A stretch of 64,000 nucleotides of DNA from Chitinophagaceae bacterium (GCA_025449935.1 JANWIJ010000029.1:1-64000); one strand, 5' to 3'. Positions 1 through 9,921 are shown, counted from the stretch's first letter. The notes: generated from the sequence alone by a model not told the origin. Made by a program: numbers and translations.

Positions 1-59
1 GGCGGGATACTTCGTTCGGGACGAAGGGGTCGCTGGTTCGAATCCAGTCATCCCGACCA
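1..59 (+). tRNA. tRNA-Pro(CGG), 3' portion (5' end lies before the window)
   Basis: Anticodon stem-loop CTTCG-TTCGGGA-CGAAG (anticodon CGG), T arm GCTGG-TTCGAAT-CCAGT, acceptor CATCCCG-A plus encoded CCA. Confidence 0.85.
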
Positions 60-63
60 TTTG

Positions 64-93
64 AAAGACTCTTGAGAAATCAGGGGTCTTTTG
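64..93 (+). terminator. Rho-independent terminator after tRNA-Pro
   Basis: AAAGACTCTTGA-GAAA-TCAGGGGTCTTTT hairpin followed by T-rich tract. Confidence 0.6.
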
Positions 94-137
94 TTTTTGC
101 ACTTAAGGTTAGTTGAGTTTTAAGCACTATAAATTTT

Positions 138-213
138 CAGGATGTAGTCACGCCAGCGAGGGGATACTTCGTTCGGGACGAAGGGGTCGCTTGTTCGAAT
201 CCAGTCGTCCCGA
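138..213 (+). tRNA. Second tRNA-Pro(CGG)-like copy, probably degenerate
   Basis: Full cloverleaf length (76 nt) with the same CGG anticodon arm; acceptor CAGGATG/CGTCCCG has an A.C mismatch, T stem GCTTG/CCAGT has a mismatch, no encoded CCA. Confidence 0.6.
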
Positions 214-218
214 TAACA

Positions 219-251
219 GAAAAGACCCCTGAATTATTTCAGGGGTCTTTT
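219..251 (+). terminator. Rho-independent terminator after second tRNA-Pro copy
   Basis: AAAAGACCCCTGAATTATTTCAGGGGTCTTTT, near-perfect hairpin. Confidence 0.7.
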
Positions 252-281
252 ACTAGCTCCAGGTTGGCTTATAGCGATAAT

Positions 282-1565
282 TTATTCTCTTACACTTACG
301 GATACATGCCTGTCCTTTACCCTGTCGGATTCCGGAGCATCGGCCGCAAATTTTGCAAAAGCTGAACCATATCCTTCCGCACCATCTACCTGGCCGCTGA
401 GACCAGCTTTCGTTAAGGCAGTCTTCACTGCTTCGGCCCTTGAGGCAGATAGTTTTTTGTTTGTTTCCTCGTTTCCGGTTTTATCGGTGTATCCGCCTAT
501 TTTAATTTTGGCTTTTGGAAATGCTTTCAATATGGCGATAATATTGTTCAGCTGTCGCTGGCTTTCATCAGTAATGTCAGCGCTGCCGGTTTTAAAATTG
601 AGATCATCGAAATCAAACCACACTTTTTTTAGCGAGTCTGCACCCAATCTCGCCCAATTGGTGCCAAGAAAATTAACCAGCTGGTCTTCAATCCCACCTT
701 TGTAAGCATCCAGTTCACTGCCGTTGGGTAATCTAACTTTCATGAATTCTCTAGAACTGGTCGTTGTGGTGACCGTGGTGGCTGTATCCGCCGGGATTGT
801 GGTCATTACTGTTGTATCTGAAGTGGCCGGTTTTGAATTACTGCAACCACTTTTACCTCCAAAAAGAAAATACCAGGCCGCGAGTGCTGCAAGGGCCAGC
901 AACAAGAGCCATAACAACCATTTCATTCCGCCTGTCTTTTCTTCAACTCTGTCACTCACATAATTTGCAGTTGATGTAGCGGATTGCCTGGCGTTGCTGG
1001 TCACAGAGGAGATGCCATCAGATATTTTGCCGAGTCCTAACAAGGATGTAATTCCGGATAAGCCGGCAGGAAGCATGTTCATCACATTTGCTTTTTGGCT
1101 GGCGAGGAATGAGGAGAGTCCGCCTGCATTCAGGTTGTTTTCCACAGCATATTTTCCTACCGTCGCTGTAGCAACCGGTGCCGCCATGCTGAAAAGTGAA
1201 CTGGCGGAAGAATTTTTGATTCCTGCAAAAGAAGCTATGCTGCTTATTATTCCATTAAGCTTATCTCCGAATAGTCCCTGGAGTAAACCAGCCCCTTTAT
1301 TCAGGAGCCCTCCATCGCTGAAAATATTTCCAATATTACCTAACAACCCGCTGCTATGACTATCTTTTGCCATGTTCAAAATATCATTGGCGCCACTCGT
1401 TCCTCCGGAAGAGGCCTTTGATATTAACCCACTGAAGACGGACGGAACCACTCCGGACAATGCTTTGCTCACAGCTGTTTCATTTTCTCCCAGCATGGAG
1501 CTTGCTTTTGTGATAAGATCGGGAGTAAGATACTGTTTTACGGTATCAAGAATGTTGATTGACAT
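282..1565 (-). CDS. DUF937-like N-terminal domain / OmpA C-terminal domain protein
   Basis: 427 aa; C-terminal FDDLNFKTGSADITDESQRQLNNI...GGYTDKTGNEETNKKLSASRAEAV is OmpA-like; TM helix and Thr-rich linker before it. Confidence 0.85.
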   Translation of the reverse strand: MSINILDTVKQYLTPDLITKASSMLGENETAVSKALSGVVPSVFSGLISKASSGGTSGANDILNMAKDSHSSGLLGNIGNIFSDGGLLNKGAGLLQGLFGDKLNGIISSIASFAGIKNSSASSLFSMAAPVATATVGKYAVENNLNAGGLSSFLASQKANVMNMLPAGLSGITSLLGLGKISDGISSVTSNARQSATSTANYVSDRVEEKTGGMKWLLWLLLLALAALAAWYFLFGGKSGCSNSKPATSDTTVMTTIPADTATTVTTTTSSREFMKVRLPNGSELDAYKGGIEDQLVNFLGTNWARLGADSLKKVWFDFDDLNFKTGSADITDESQRQLNNIIAILKAFPKAKIKIGGYTDKTGNEETNKKLSASRAEAVKTALTKAGLSGQVDGAEGYGSAFAKFAADAPESDRVKDRHVSVSVRE

Positions 1566-1857
1566 TGTCTATTGATTTAGGTTTAAAGAATAGAAAGAAG
1601 AATGCTCTGAAAGGTATGAAAACTAGGAGCATATAAATAGCATGTTTTGGTGATTTAAATCATATGCAAACTCCAGCTCAATAATTAGGCCATCAATGGA
1701 AATGGTCAGCATTCTGCTGTATCAGGGGGGAACTCAAGGGCCGCCAGTTGTTAGATCATAAATTGCAATGAACCGCAAATCAGGTATTTGCATTTTCTTA
1801 TTTCCTGCCTTGTTTAAAAGGCTATTGAGAAATCAAGGGGCTTTTTTATTTTTGTTA

Positions 1858-1911
1858 CGGGATACTTCGTTCTCGACGAAGGGGTCGCTGGTTCGAATCC
1901 ACTCATCCCGA
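1858..1911 (+). pseudogene. D-arm-less/truncated tRNA-Pro-like remnant (anticodon loop TTCTCGA)
   Basis: CGGGAT-A-CTTCG-TTCTCGA-CGAAG-GGGTC-GCTGG-TTCGAAT-CCACT-CATCCCG-A; 54 nt, no D arm, mutated anticodon and T stem. Confidence 0.7.
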
Positions 1912-1913
1912 CT

Positions 1914-1944
1914 AAAAACGGCTTCCAGTTCAGAAGCTGTTTTC
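1914..1944. terminator. Hairpin terminator between tRNA remnant and AsmA gene
   Basis: AAAACGGCTTC-CAGTTCA-GAAGCTGTTTT. Confidence 0.6.
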
Positions 1945-1947
1945 TTA

Positions 1948-4900
1948 TTACGGTTTGATGGTATCCTTCGCTGGTTTCTTGGGCTTGATGAAAATATCTT
2001 TTATTGTTTTCTTGATGTTGGGAGCAGGCTTTTTTTGAGAAGTATCCGGTGGATTATTATTTTGGGTGCTGGTATCCTTGCCGAATATCTGATCTTTTAA
2101 TTTGTCTTTTATCTTATCGGTAAGTTGTTTTTTTACCGCCGCTAACGAATCCTTCACCTTTTGTTTGGCGCTGTCAATTTTCGCCTGCACAAAGTCTTTG
2201 GCCTGTTCTTTTATCCCCTCAAGGGCGTCACCCGCCATTTCTTTCAGGTCAATTCCAATCGAAGGATTGGAAATGCTGCCAGTCATTTTAATATTCAGGT
2301 TGATGGTTTCACTGGGTTTAACAGGTATTCCTTTGCTGAGCGCTTTTGCAGTAAGGCTGTTGACAAGCTCATTGCCTTTGGAACCCATTACACTCCTGGG
2401 CAACTTCATTTGTATTCCATAATCGATTGATTGATCAAATCCATGGAACCCGCCGATCTGCATTTCAATATTGTCGATTTTGATCGTAAAAGGTTTTACC
2501 AATACCCTGCCGTTTGCAAATTCAATATAGTTCTTAATGTCTTTTACACTGATAGACTTCAGGCGGTCAATCTGCAATACGGTTGCGAGCTTTTCCAATG
2601 GTGCAAATTTTTGTAACACCCCCTTCAGGAGCAGCAGGTTGCCTTTACCACTCAGGCTATTGAGCTTTGGCATCATGCTTCCGTAGAGGTTGCCAGTCAG
2701 CGAAAGTTGCGAATTAAGTTTTCCTGACAGGAATTTCCCAATTGGCATCAAGGCCTGTATGGTATTGTACGACAGGAATGCTTTCTGTACATCCATATCT
2801 TTTATGTCATAACTCAGGCCGATGTCCGGTTCTTTTTTATTCAACAGGGTTGAGTAAGAACCGTTCAGTACCACGTCTCCATCCAATACATTGGTTTTTA
2901 TATTCTGCAAGGTCACTTTCTCTTCATTTATGACCATCGTGCCATTGACATTGTTATAATCTACCTTATCATATTTTACCTGCCCGGCAGAAGCTTTAAT
3001 GGTAAAGTTTACGTTAGCTGGCACCAAAAATGGTTCGCCGGCTGTACTGTTTGGCGACGCGGTGGAGGAAGTCCCCATCCATTCATTCAGGTTTACCTTA
3101 TCTGCGTTCACAGACAGGTTACCCGCGAGGGCCTGGTCCTGCATGGCAAAACCGACCAGGTTATTCAAAACTCCGGTAGCCGTAAAATTGGTATTCAGGT
3201 AATTGCCATGGAGGTTACTTAAGGTAACCGTTTTTTGATTGAACAGCAGCTGGGTTCCTGAAACGGTTACTCCCGACGGGTATTCGCTAGACTGGTATTT
3301 GAGGTTGTTCAAACCCGCGGTTCCGTTCAACAGTATCTTGTCATATTGTTTCTGATCGATCGCGGTTTTATTACCGGAAAAATCCAGGTCAGCATTTAAT
3401 ACACCGCTGATACTGGTACCGGGTTCTAATTTTGTAAACTGCTTGATGTGCTCTAACGTAAACCGGCCCTTTGCATGACCGGCCACATCAACCGTGGAAA
3501 CGGGATGGCTGAGACGCAGCGAAAAGTCAACCGGGTCATTGCCTACTTCCGCATGACCCGACGAAATATTCACGACGGTGTTATCGGCTATACCACCGCT
3601 ATTTTCCAGGGTGGCTTTTATGTTCCCGTTCTTTATGGGTTGTAGAAAGCTGTTATCAGAATAAAAAAGATCGCGGATATCGAAAAACCCCCCGGCCGTA
3701 AAGGATCCTGATTGTTGCTGAATAGCTTTCATGGGTCCTTTTATAAATGCATCCGCCCAAACAAGACCACCTAACCTGGTGCCATTTTGCAATTTAATGA
3801 ACCGCGAAACCTGTGATAAGTCCAGTTTGCCTTTGGCTGCAGCGTCAATCAACCGGACTGTTTCCGGGTTTTTATAGATAAACCGGAAATCAAATGGTTC
3901 ATTATCTATTTCCAGGTGACCATTGGAAATATCTATTACCGCGTTATCAGGTTGACCGTCTTTATTGCTGGCCCTGAGCGATAATTGTATATTCTTTACA
4001 GGTTTTGGCAGATCTGGGTATTGAAAGAAGCCATCCTTGACTTCCAGGTTTACATCATAGGCCGGCATTTGCCGCGGGGCATACGTGCCCCTGACAAATC
4101 CATTAAATACAGCTTTACCACTCGTTTTGATTTTTTCAAAATCCTTTTTATAGATATCAGGTATCATCGACAGGATATCGCGGAAATCATTGGAAGGAGA
4201 TTTGAAGGCAAAATCCATATTGAAGGTGCTGTCATTAACCAGTTGAATAAATCCTTCGGCAGCCAGTGTCAGGTTATTCAATACAATGTCATCTGTTTTA
4301 AGCGTATAGGTATTGGTCCTGTTATCAATTTTTATATCTGTCTTTATATCAGTTTTTGTATTGACCAGGTAAGGGATGGCGTCCTGTGTGAAGGTGGCGG
4401 ACTCCGCATGCGTCACGGTAGAAAGTGTAAAAACATCCGCGGTCAGATTGCCGCTTCCGGCATGGTCCAACCCGTGCAGTTCTATAAAGGTATTTGCCTT
4501 TTCATCGCGGAACAACAGGTAACCATTATTGATCTCATATTTTTTCAGGGTCATTTTAAAAGCGGAAGCAGCCGTATCCGGGTTATCCGTGCTGTCAATA
4601 CTTTCTCTTGCAATCTCCCAGTTGGCCTTCCCTTCTTTATTGACCAGCGCATGTATACGCGGGGATTCAAAATAAAGCCCGGTTACCTTTATATCCTTTC
4701 CCTTTAATACACTGAAAAGCCCAGCTGAACCATCTACTTTTTTTGCGGCAATCAGGGTATCTCCCGCAAATTCATTTAACCCGACAACCGTCAGATCTTC
4801 CACGACGATACCTACTCTGGGAAAATGCCGGAACAGGGAGAGACTGGCATCAGAAAAATCAACGGTTGCATCCAGGCTTTTATTGATTTCCTTTTTTACA

Positions 4901-4998
4901 AGAGCCTTGATTTGCTTTTTAAATACTACCGGGATAAGAAAAGATAATGCGATCAGCGCAAGAAGGGTAATCCCGGTAATCTTTAATATTTGTTTCAT
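1948..4998 (-). CDS. AsmA family protein
   Basis: Long beta-repeat AsmA-like protein with N-terminal TM; start MKQILKITG preferred over upstream in-frame Met. Confidence 0.85.
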   Translation of the reverse strand: MKQILKITGITLLALIALSFLIPVVFKKQIKALVKKEINKSLDATVDFSDASLSLFRHFPRVGIVVEDLTVVGLNEFAGDTLIAAKKVDGSAGLFSVLKGKDIKVTGLYFESPRIHALVNKEGKANWEIARESIDSTDNPDTAASAFKMTLKKYEINNGYLLFRDEKANTFIELHGLDHAGSGNLTADVFTLSTVTHAESATFTQDAIPYLVNTKTDIKTDIKIDNRTNTYTLKTDDIVLNNLTLAAEGFIQLVNDSTFNMDFAFKSPSNDFRDILSMIPDIYKKDFEKIKTSGKAVFNGFVRGTYAPRQMPAYDVNLEVKDGFFQYPDLPKPVKNIQLSLRASNKDGQPDNAVIDISNGHLEIDNEPFDFRFIYKNPETVRLIDAAAKGKLDLSQVSRFIKLQNGTRLGGLVWADAFIKGPMKAIQQQSGSFTAGGFFDIRDLFYSDNSFLQPIKNGNIKATLENSGGIADNTVVNISSGHAEVGNDPVDFSLRLSHPVSTVDVAGHAKGRFTLEHIKQFTKLEPGTSISGVLNADLDFSGNKTAIDQKQYDKILLNGTAGLNNLKYQSSEYPSGVTVSGTQLLFNQKTVTLSNLHGNYLNTNFTATGVLNNLVGFAMQDQALAGNLSVNADKVNLNEWMGTSSTASPNSTAGEPFLVPANVNFTIKASAGQVKYDKVDYNNVNGTMVINEEKVTLQNIKTNVLDGDVVLNGSYSTLLNKKEPDIGLSYDIKDMDVQKAFLSYNTIQALMPIGKFLSGKLNSQLSLTGNLYGSMMPKLNSLSGKGNLLLLKGVLQKFAPLEKLATVLQIDRLKSISVKDIKNYIEFANGRVLVKPFTIKIDNIEMQIGGFHGFDQSIDYGIQMKLPRSVMGSKGNELVNSLTAKALSKGIPVKPSETINLNIKMTGSISNPSIGIDLKEMAGDALEGIKEQAKDFVQAKIDSAKQKVKDSLAAVKKQLTDKIKDKLKDQIFGKDTSTQNNNPPDTSQKKPAPNIKKTIKDIFIKPKKPAKDTIKP

Positions 4999-5155
4999 AA
5001 TAAGTTGACTTATAATGCAAGTGGTCAAAGGACAAAAATAGAGCCAAAGGGCGCTCACTCTCAGCTCAGCATCAATTGATATTTTAACTTATTTCGTATT
5101 AACAAGTTTACAAAATAAGATCAGGGCGGAAATTTTTTTCTAACGTCCCTGCAGG

Positions 5156-5995
5156 TCAATGGTCGTGGCTATCATCTAAATCGATGATCTTCCCGCAATG
5201 CGGGCATTTTGTATTGGGATGCTTTTTATTTTTTCTGAATTCTTCCAGGAAACCTGCGGTAATGATACCCGCAGGTAAGGCAAAAAAAGCCACGCCGGTA
5301 AGCATAATCACACCAGCCATGGATTTCCCAAAGGTGGTCATGGGGTACATGTCCCCATAACCCGTGGTGGTGAGTGTTACAACTGACCACCAGATAGTCG
5401 CTGGTATACTGGTGAATTTATATTGGTTCACCGGGTGATCATGCTCGGCAAAGTAAATGGCGGATGAAGAAAGAATAATTAAGAAAATTACAAGTATCAG
5501 GCTTAGCAATAATTCGTTTTTTCTTGTTTTAAACACATTGATAATAACATGAGTCGATTTCATGTAGGCAGTAAGCCTGAATAACCTGAAGAAACGCATC
5601 AGCCGGAGGATACGCAGTATTCTCAAGTCAAGACCGATAATAGCATGGAGGTAAAAAGGAAGTATAGCAATCAGGTCTATAAGCGCCCCGGGTGAGACCA
5701 TGTATTTTAAACGTCCTTTGATACTGTGCCGGTATTTTAATTCATGGTTACTGCTCCATACCCTCAGGACGTATTCAACGGTAAAGATGATCACCGAAAC
5801 CAGGTCAAAATAGCGGAAGAATTTCTTCTCATGAGGCTCATCGTGAAAGCCAGGCACTGTTTCCATCATTACGGCAATCACATTCAGGATGATCAGTACG
5901 ATAATGAAAACATTAATGACCTTATCCCAATTTTTATTACCCACTATTTCCGGGTGCAGCAACCCGTGAACTTTCTCTTTGGTTTTGTGATACAT
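5156..5995 (-). CDS. Voltage-gated potassium channel-like ion transporter with C-terminal zinc ribbon
   Basis: Selectivity filter TLTTTGYGDMYP, S4 LRILRILRLMRFFRLFRL, C-terminal CPHCGKI. Confidence 0.9.
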   Translation of the reverse strand: MYHKTKEKVHGLLHPEIVGNKNWDKVINVFIIVLIILNVIAVMMETVPGFHDEPHEKKFFRYFDLVSVIIFTVEYVLRVWSSNHELKYRHSIKGRLKYMVSPGALIDLIAILPFYLHAIIGLDLRILRILRLMRFFRLFRLTAYMKSTHVIINVFKTRKNELLLSLILVIFLIILSSSAIYFAEHDHPVNQYKFTSIPATIWWSVVTLTTTGYGDMYPMTTFGKSMAGVIMLTGVAFFALPAGIITAGFLEEFRKNKKHPNTKCPHCGKIIDLDDSHDH

Positions 5996-6180
5996 GGGGC
6001 GGTCAAGCGTTTGGTAGTTCTAAAGTTATAAAAAATACGGGGGAATAAATGAATCAGCTTAACCCAGGGGACCACTCACGTAATTGTATTGAAACGGGTC
6101 TCAAAAACAAACAGTATTCAATTGGAAAAGCACTATTCGGGGTACAGGCTAAAAACAACAGCCGGAGAAAAAAGGAACTA

Positions 6181-7449
6181 TCAATGATCATTTAAAGGCA
6201 GACCCCTTTTCTGCCACTCGATCCAGTTGATATACTCGGGAGCTACGCGATGCTCCACCATGGTGATACAATCTTCAACAGGGCAAATCAGCTGGCATAA
6301 ATTACAGCCCACGCATTCCTCCTCTTTTATTGTATAGGTATTATAGGGTTTGCCGTATTCCAGGTTGATGGACTGGTGAGAAGTGTCTTCACAGGCAATA
6401 TAGCAAAGCCCGCAATGAATGCATTTATCCTGGTTGATATTTGCAATATGATGGTAATTGATATCCAGTTCCTCCCAATGGGTGAGGGTGTTGACCGATT
6501 TACCGATAAGATCATCCAGGGTCTTAAATCCTTTTTCATCCATCCAGTTGTTCAACCCTTCACACATATCCTCTATAATCCGGAAGCCATGCTTCATCGC
6601 TGCCGTGCAGACCTGTACATTGCTGGCCCCCAGGAGCATAAATTCGACGGCATCTTTCCATGTGCTGATGCCGCCAATGCCGGATATGGGAACTGTCCTT
6701 GTCAGTTCATCCTGCGCAATTGTTGCAAGCATCTTCAGCGCAATAGGCTTTACGGCCGGCCCGCAATAACCTCCAAATACCGATTTGCCGGCAACATAGG
6801 GATTCGGTACCAGTGTATCGAGGTCAATACCAGTGACTGATTGTATAGTATTGATTAATGACAATGCATGTGTGCCGGCTTTCACCACCGAGCGGCCCGT
6901 TGGCACCACCGAGTGGACATTCGGGGTCAGCTTTGTGATAACGGGGATGGTAGCTGCTTCCATCACCCATTCCACTACCATGCAGGCAATCTCCGGATCC
7001 TGTCCCACGGCCGCGCCCATACCGCGTTCCGTCATGCCATGCGGGCACCCAAAATTCAGTTCGAATCCATGGGCACCTGTATCTTCTACTTTTTTGATTA
7101 ATTCATGCCAGCTTTTTCTATCGTTGTCCGCCATCAGCGAAACAACCATTGCCCGGTCGGGAAATAATTTCACACACTCTTCAATCTCTTTCAGGTTAAT
7201 CTCCAGCGGACGGTCAGAAATAAGTTCAATATTATTAAAACCCATTACCCGGCCGCCATTGAAATCAACCGCCGAATACCTTGATGATACGTTTTTTACC
7301 TGCGAGCCCAGTGTTTTCCATACTACACCACCCCAGCCGGCTTCAAATGCCCGCAATACATTGTATTTTTTATCAGTAGGAGGGGCACTCGCCAACCAGA
7401 ATGGATTGGGAGACTTAATGCCTAAAAAATTTGATGAAATGTCTGCCAT
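6181..7449 (-). CDS. preA: NAD-dependent dihydropyrimidine dehydrogenase subunit PreA
   Basis: Dihydroorotate-dehydrogenase-like domain plus two 4Fe-4S motifs (CIHCGLCYIAC, CVGCNLCQLICPV). Confidence 0.9.
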   Translation of the reverse strand: MADISSNFLGIKSPNPFWLASAPPTDKKYNVLRAFEAGWGGVVWKTLGSQVKNVSSRYSAVDFNGGRVMGFNNIELISDRPLEINLKEIEECVKLFPDRAMVVSLMADNDRKSWHELIKKVEDTGAHGFELNFGCPHGMTERGMGAAVGQDPEIACMVVEWVMEAATIPVITKLTPNVHSVVPTGRSVVKAGTHALSLINTIQSVTGIDLDTLVPNPYVAGKSVFGGYCGPAVKPIALKMLATIAQDELTRTVPISGIGGISTWKDAVEFMLLGASNVQVCTAAMKHGFRIIEDMCEGLNNWMDEKGFKTLDDLIGKSVNTLTHWEELDINYHHIANINQDKCIHCGLCYIACEDTSHQSINLEYGKPYNTYTIKEEECVGCNLCQLICPVEDCITMVEHRVAPEYINWIEWQKRGLPLNDH

Positions 7450-7550
7450 AATTTTTTTTTATATTACCAACTCCAGTGAATACTCCTTTGGGAATATGAA
7501 TGGACAAAAACAACTCCCCGTAAAAAAGTTAAACGAGTGTTTTCTTATGT

Positions 7551-8906
7551 TTAAGTCGTTGGTTCGTAAACCAGCCCCAGAAATCCAAGTATTGCTTTTG
7601 CTCCATCTTTTCCTGCCTGTACGGCATCCACCACTTCTTTACCGCCATTGACGGCGTCTCCGCCAGCAAATACTCCTTTTATATTTGTCGCACCATTTTT
7701 ACCTGCCACGATCCTTCCGTTGTTATTATTAAGCCCGCTGCCGCTAACCAGTTCTTCAAAAGGAACCTGTCCTGCAGCCTTGATCACCATATCCACTTCC
7801 AGCGAAAATGTTTTTCCTGTATCAACAGGGGAGCGACGACCACTGGCATCCGGTTCCCCCAATTCCATGACACTGCAAAGGATTTGCTCAACCTTACCAT
7901 TCCCCTTTATTTCTTTTGGCGCTGCCAGCCAGATAATTTTACAACCATCGAGCCGGGCAATATCCAGTTCAACCTGGGTGCAGGGTTTTTCAGCTTCGGT
8001 TCTCCGGTAAACCATGGTGACTTCTTTTGCTCCCAAACGTTTTGCCTGTGTTGCGGCATCGATCGCCGTCATGCCCATACCAATAACCGCCACCTTATCC
8101 CCGACGGGTACAGCCGGGTAACCATTTGCCCTGATGTTGTAAATAAAACTGATCGCGTCTTCCACGCCAGGCAAATCTTCTCCGGGAATATCCAGTTGCC
8201 TCGCTACGCCAACACCGATCCCCAGGTAAACCGCATCATAATTCTTCCGGAGATCATCCAGCGAGATAGTTGAACCCAGCTCCTGGTTGTATTTAACTTC
8301 TATTCCACCAATCGATAAAATATAATTTACTTCCTCCTCGCAAAACTGCGGGGTCACCTTATAGGCTGCGATGCCATAGGTCATCAGCCCGCCTCCGCGA
8401 TTTTCTTTTTCATAGATCGTTACAGCAATCCCTTCTCTTGATAATATATGTGCACAGCTAAGCCCCGCCGGCCCGGCGCCAACAATCGCCACTTTCTTTC
8501 CGGCAGGCGCTTTGCGTTGAAAAAGCTGCCAGTTCTTCTCCATGGCTTTTTCGGTGGAGTAACGTTGCAGTCTTGCTATTTGAATCGGTTCCTCTTCCAG
8601 CAAATTGTAAACACAGGCTCCTTCGCATAATTTTTCAACAGGACAAACCTTGCTGCATCCCGCACCCATGATGTTAGCCGTGAAAATAGTATGCGCGGAC
8701 CCTTTGATATTATCGGTTGCGATCTGTTTAATAAATTTCGGGACATTGATGCTGGTAGGGCAGCTCTTGGTGCAGGGCGCATCATAACAGAACAGGCAAC
8801 GGTTGGCTTCCACCTGCGCAGCGGTAATGTTTTCAAACGGTGGGTGAATGTCAGCGAAGTTTGCCTCGTATTGCTGGTTTGAAAGCCTGTTATTAACTAT
8901 TGCCAT
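7551..8906 (-). CDS. preT: NAD(P)-dependent oxidoreductase, dihydropyrimidine dehydrogenase subunit PreT-like
   Basis: CLFCYDAPCTKSCPTSINVPKFI and VAIVGAGPAGLSCA FAD-binding motif; start MAIVNNRL preferred. Confidence 0.88.
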   Translation of the reverse strand: MAIVNNRLSNQQYEANFADIHPPFENITAAQVEANRCLFCYDAPCTKSCPTSINVPKFIKQIATDNIKGSAHTIFTANIMGAGCSKVCPVEKLCEGACVYNLLEEEPIQIARLQRYSTEKAMEKNWQLFQRKAPAGKKVAIVGAGPAGLSCAHILSREGIAVTIYEKENRGGGLMTYGIAAYKVTPQFCEEEVNYILSIGGIEVKYNQELGSTISLDDLRKNYDAVYLGIGVGVARQLDIPGEDLPGVEDAISFIYNIRANGYPAVPVGDKVAVIGMGMTAIDAATQAKRLGAKEVTMVYRRTEAEKPCTQVELDIARLDGCKIIWLAAPKEIKGNGKVEQILCSVMELGEPDASGRRSPVDTGKTFSLEVDMVIKAAGQVPFEELVSGSGLNNNNGRIVAGKNGATNIKGVFAGGDAVNGGKEVVDAVQAGKDGAKAILGFLGLVYEPTT

Positions 8907-9010
8907 AGTATTAATAATGGAAATGTGATGAATTTGGAAGTGTGGAAATAAGATGTGGGACTGGCTTTGATTTTTTCGCAGGCTCACATCTCCACATTTT
9001 CACTCTCTTA

Positions 9011-9877
9011 TTATAGCTCAACCAATTTGCCATAGGTCTCCGGTCTCCTGTCCCTGAAAAACTGCCAGGTTGCCCGCACTTCTTCTATCATGTCCAGGTC
9101 AAAGTCCGCTACCAGCAATTCATCTTTGTCTTCGGAAGCCTGCGCAAAAATTTGTCCCCGGGGGTCCACGAAATAAGATGTCCCGTAAAATTTTCCCAGG
9201 TTCCAGGGTTTTTCTTCACCAACCCGGTTAATACAACCCATAAAATAACCATTGGCAGCGGCATGGGCAGGTTGTTCCAGCTTCCATAAGTATTGTGAAA
9301 GCCCAGCCACGGTTGCAGAAGGATTATAAACGATCTCCGCGCCATTCAATCCCAGGCACCTGGCGCCATCAGGGAAATGACGGTCATAGCAGATATATAC
9401 TCCCACTTTTGCATACTTCGTTTGGAAAACCGGGTAGCCGAGGTTGCCGGGTTTAAAGAAAAATTTTTCCCAGAAACCTGATGTATGAGGGATATGATTT
9501 TTCCGGTACTTTCCCAGGTACGTTCCGTCGGCATCGATCACCGCGGCGGTATTGTATAATACACCGGCCTGTTCTTTTTCATACACCGGTACAATGATCA
9601 CCATATTATATTTCCTGGCATACTCCTGCATCCGTTCAATGGTTGGTCCCGGAACCGTTTCAGCACTCTCATACCAGGCCTTATCCTGGCCGGGACAGAA
9701 ATAAGGCGTATTGAATATTTCCTGGAAACAAAGAATCTGTACGCTTTTCTTTCCCGCTTCTTCTATGTAGGGAATATGCTTCTGCACCATGGCTTCTTTT
9801 ATTTCCGCAATCGATCCTTCACCTTCCGTTTTGGGCAGGCTGAGCTGGATCAGTCCTGATTTTATAATTCTGGGCAT
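9011..9877 (-). CDS. Nitrilase-superfamily beta-ureidopropionase-like amidohydrolase
   Basis: Glu-Lys-Cys catalytic context (CFQEIFNTPY, YRKNHIPH, VGVYICYDRHFPDGARCLG); located in pyrimidine catabolism cluster. Confidence 0.85.
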   Translation of the reverse strand: MPRIIKSGLIQLSLPKTEGEGSIAEIKEAMVQKHIPYIEEAGKKSVQILCFQEIFNTPYFCPGQDKAWYESAETVPGPTIERMQEYARKYNMVIIVPVYEKEQAGVLYNTAAVIDADGTYLGKYRKNHIPHTSGFWEKFFFKPGNLGYPVFQTKYAKVGVYICYDRHFPDGARCLGLNGAEIVYNPSATVAGLSQYLWKLEQPAHAAANGYFMGCINRVGEEKPWNLGKFYGTSYFVDPRGQIFAQASEDKDELLVADFDLDMIEEVRATWQFFRDRRPETYGKLVEL

Positions 9878-9893
9878 TGCTGGTAATTATAAG

Positions 9894-9915
9894 TTAAGAA
9901 TTATGAGTTATGAGT
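9894..9915 (+). repeat. Left arm of 22-nt perfect inverted repeat flanking four-helix-bundle pseudogene
   Basis: ttaagaattatgagttatgagt. Confidence 0.9.
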
Positions 9916-9921
9916 TGTAAT

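Noticed and set aside
282-1565. Region between tRNA-Pro copies considered as a genomic island bounded by att sites
   Set aside because: It contains only an ordinary OmpA-family gene on the opposite strand; no integrase or other mobile genes are visible within this window.
457-1575. Several plus-strand ORFs opposite the OmpA-family gene
   Set aside because: All contained in the antisense of a convincing CDS.
3985-4707. 240-aa plus-strand ORF opposite the AsmA gene
   Set aside because: Fully antisense to a well-supported AsmA-family CDS; composition looks like a shadow frame and no domain is recognisable.
6833-7651. 272-aa plus-strand ORF opposite preA/preT
   Set aside because: Antisense to confidently assigned preA and the 3' end of preT, spanning their intergenic gap; shadow ORF.
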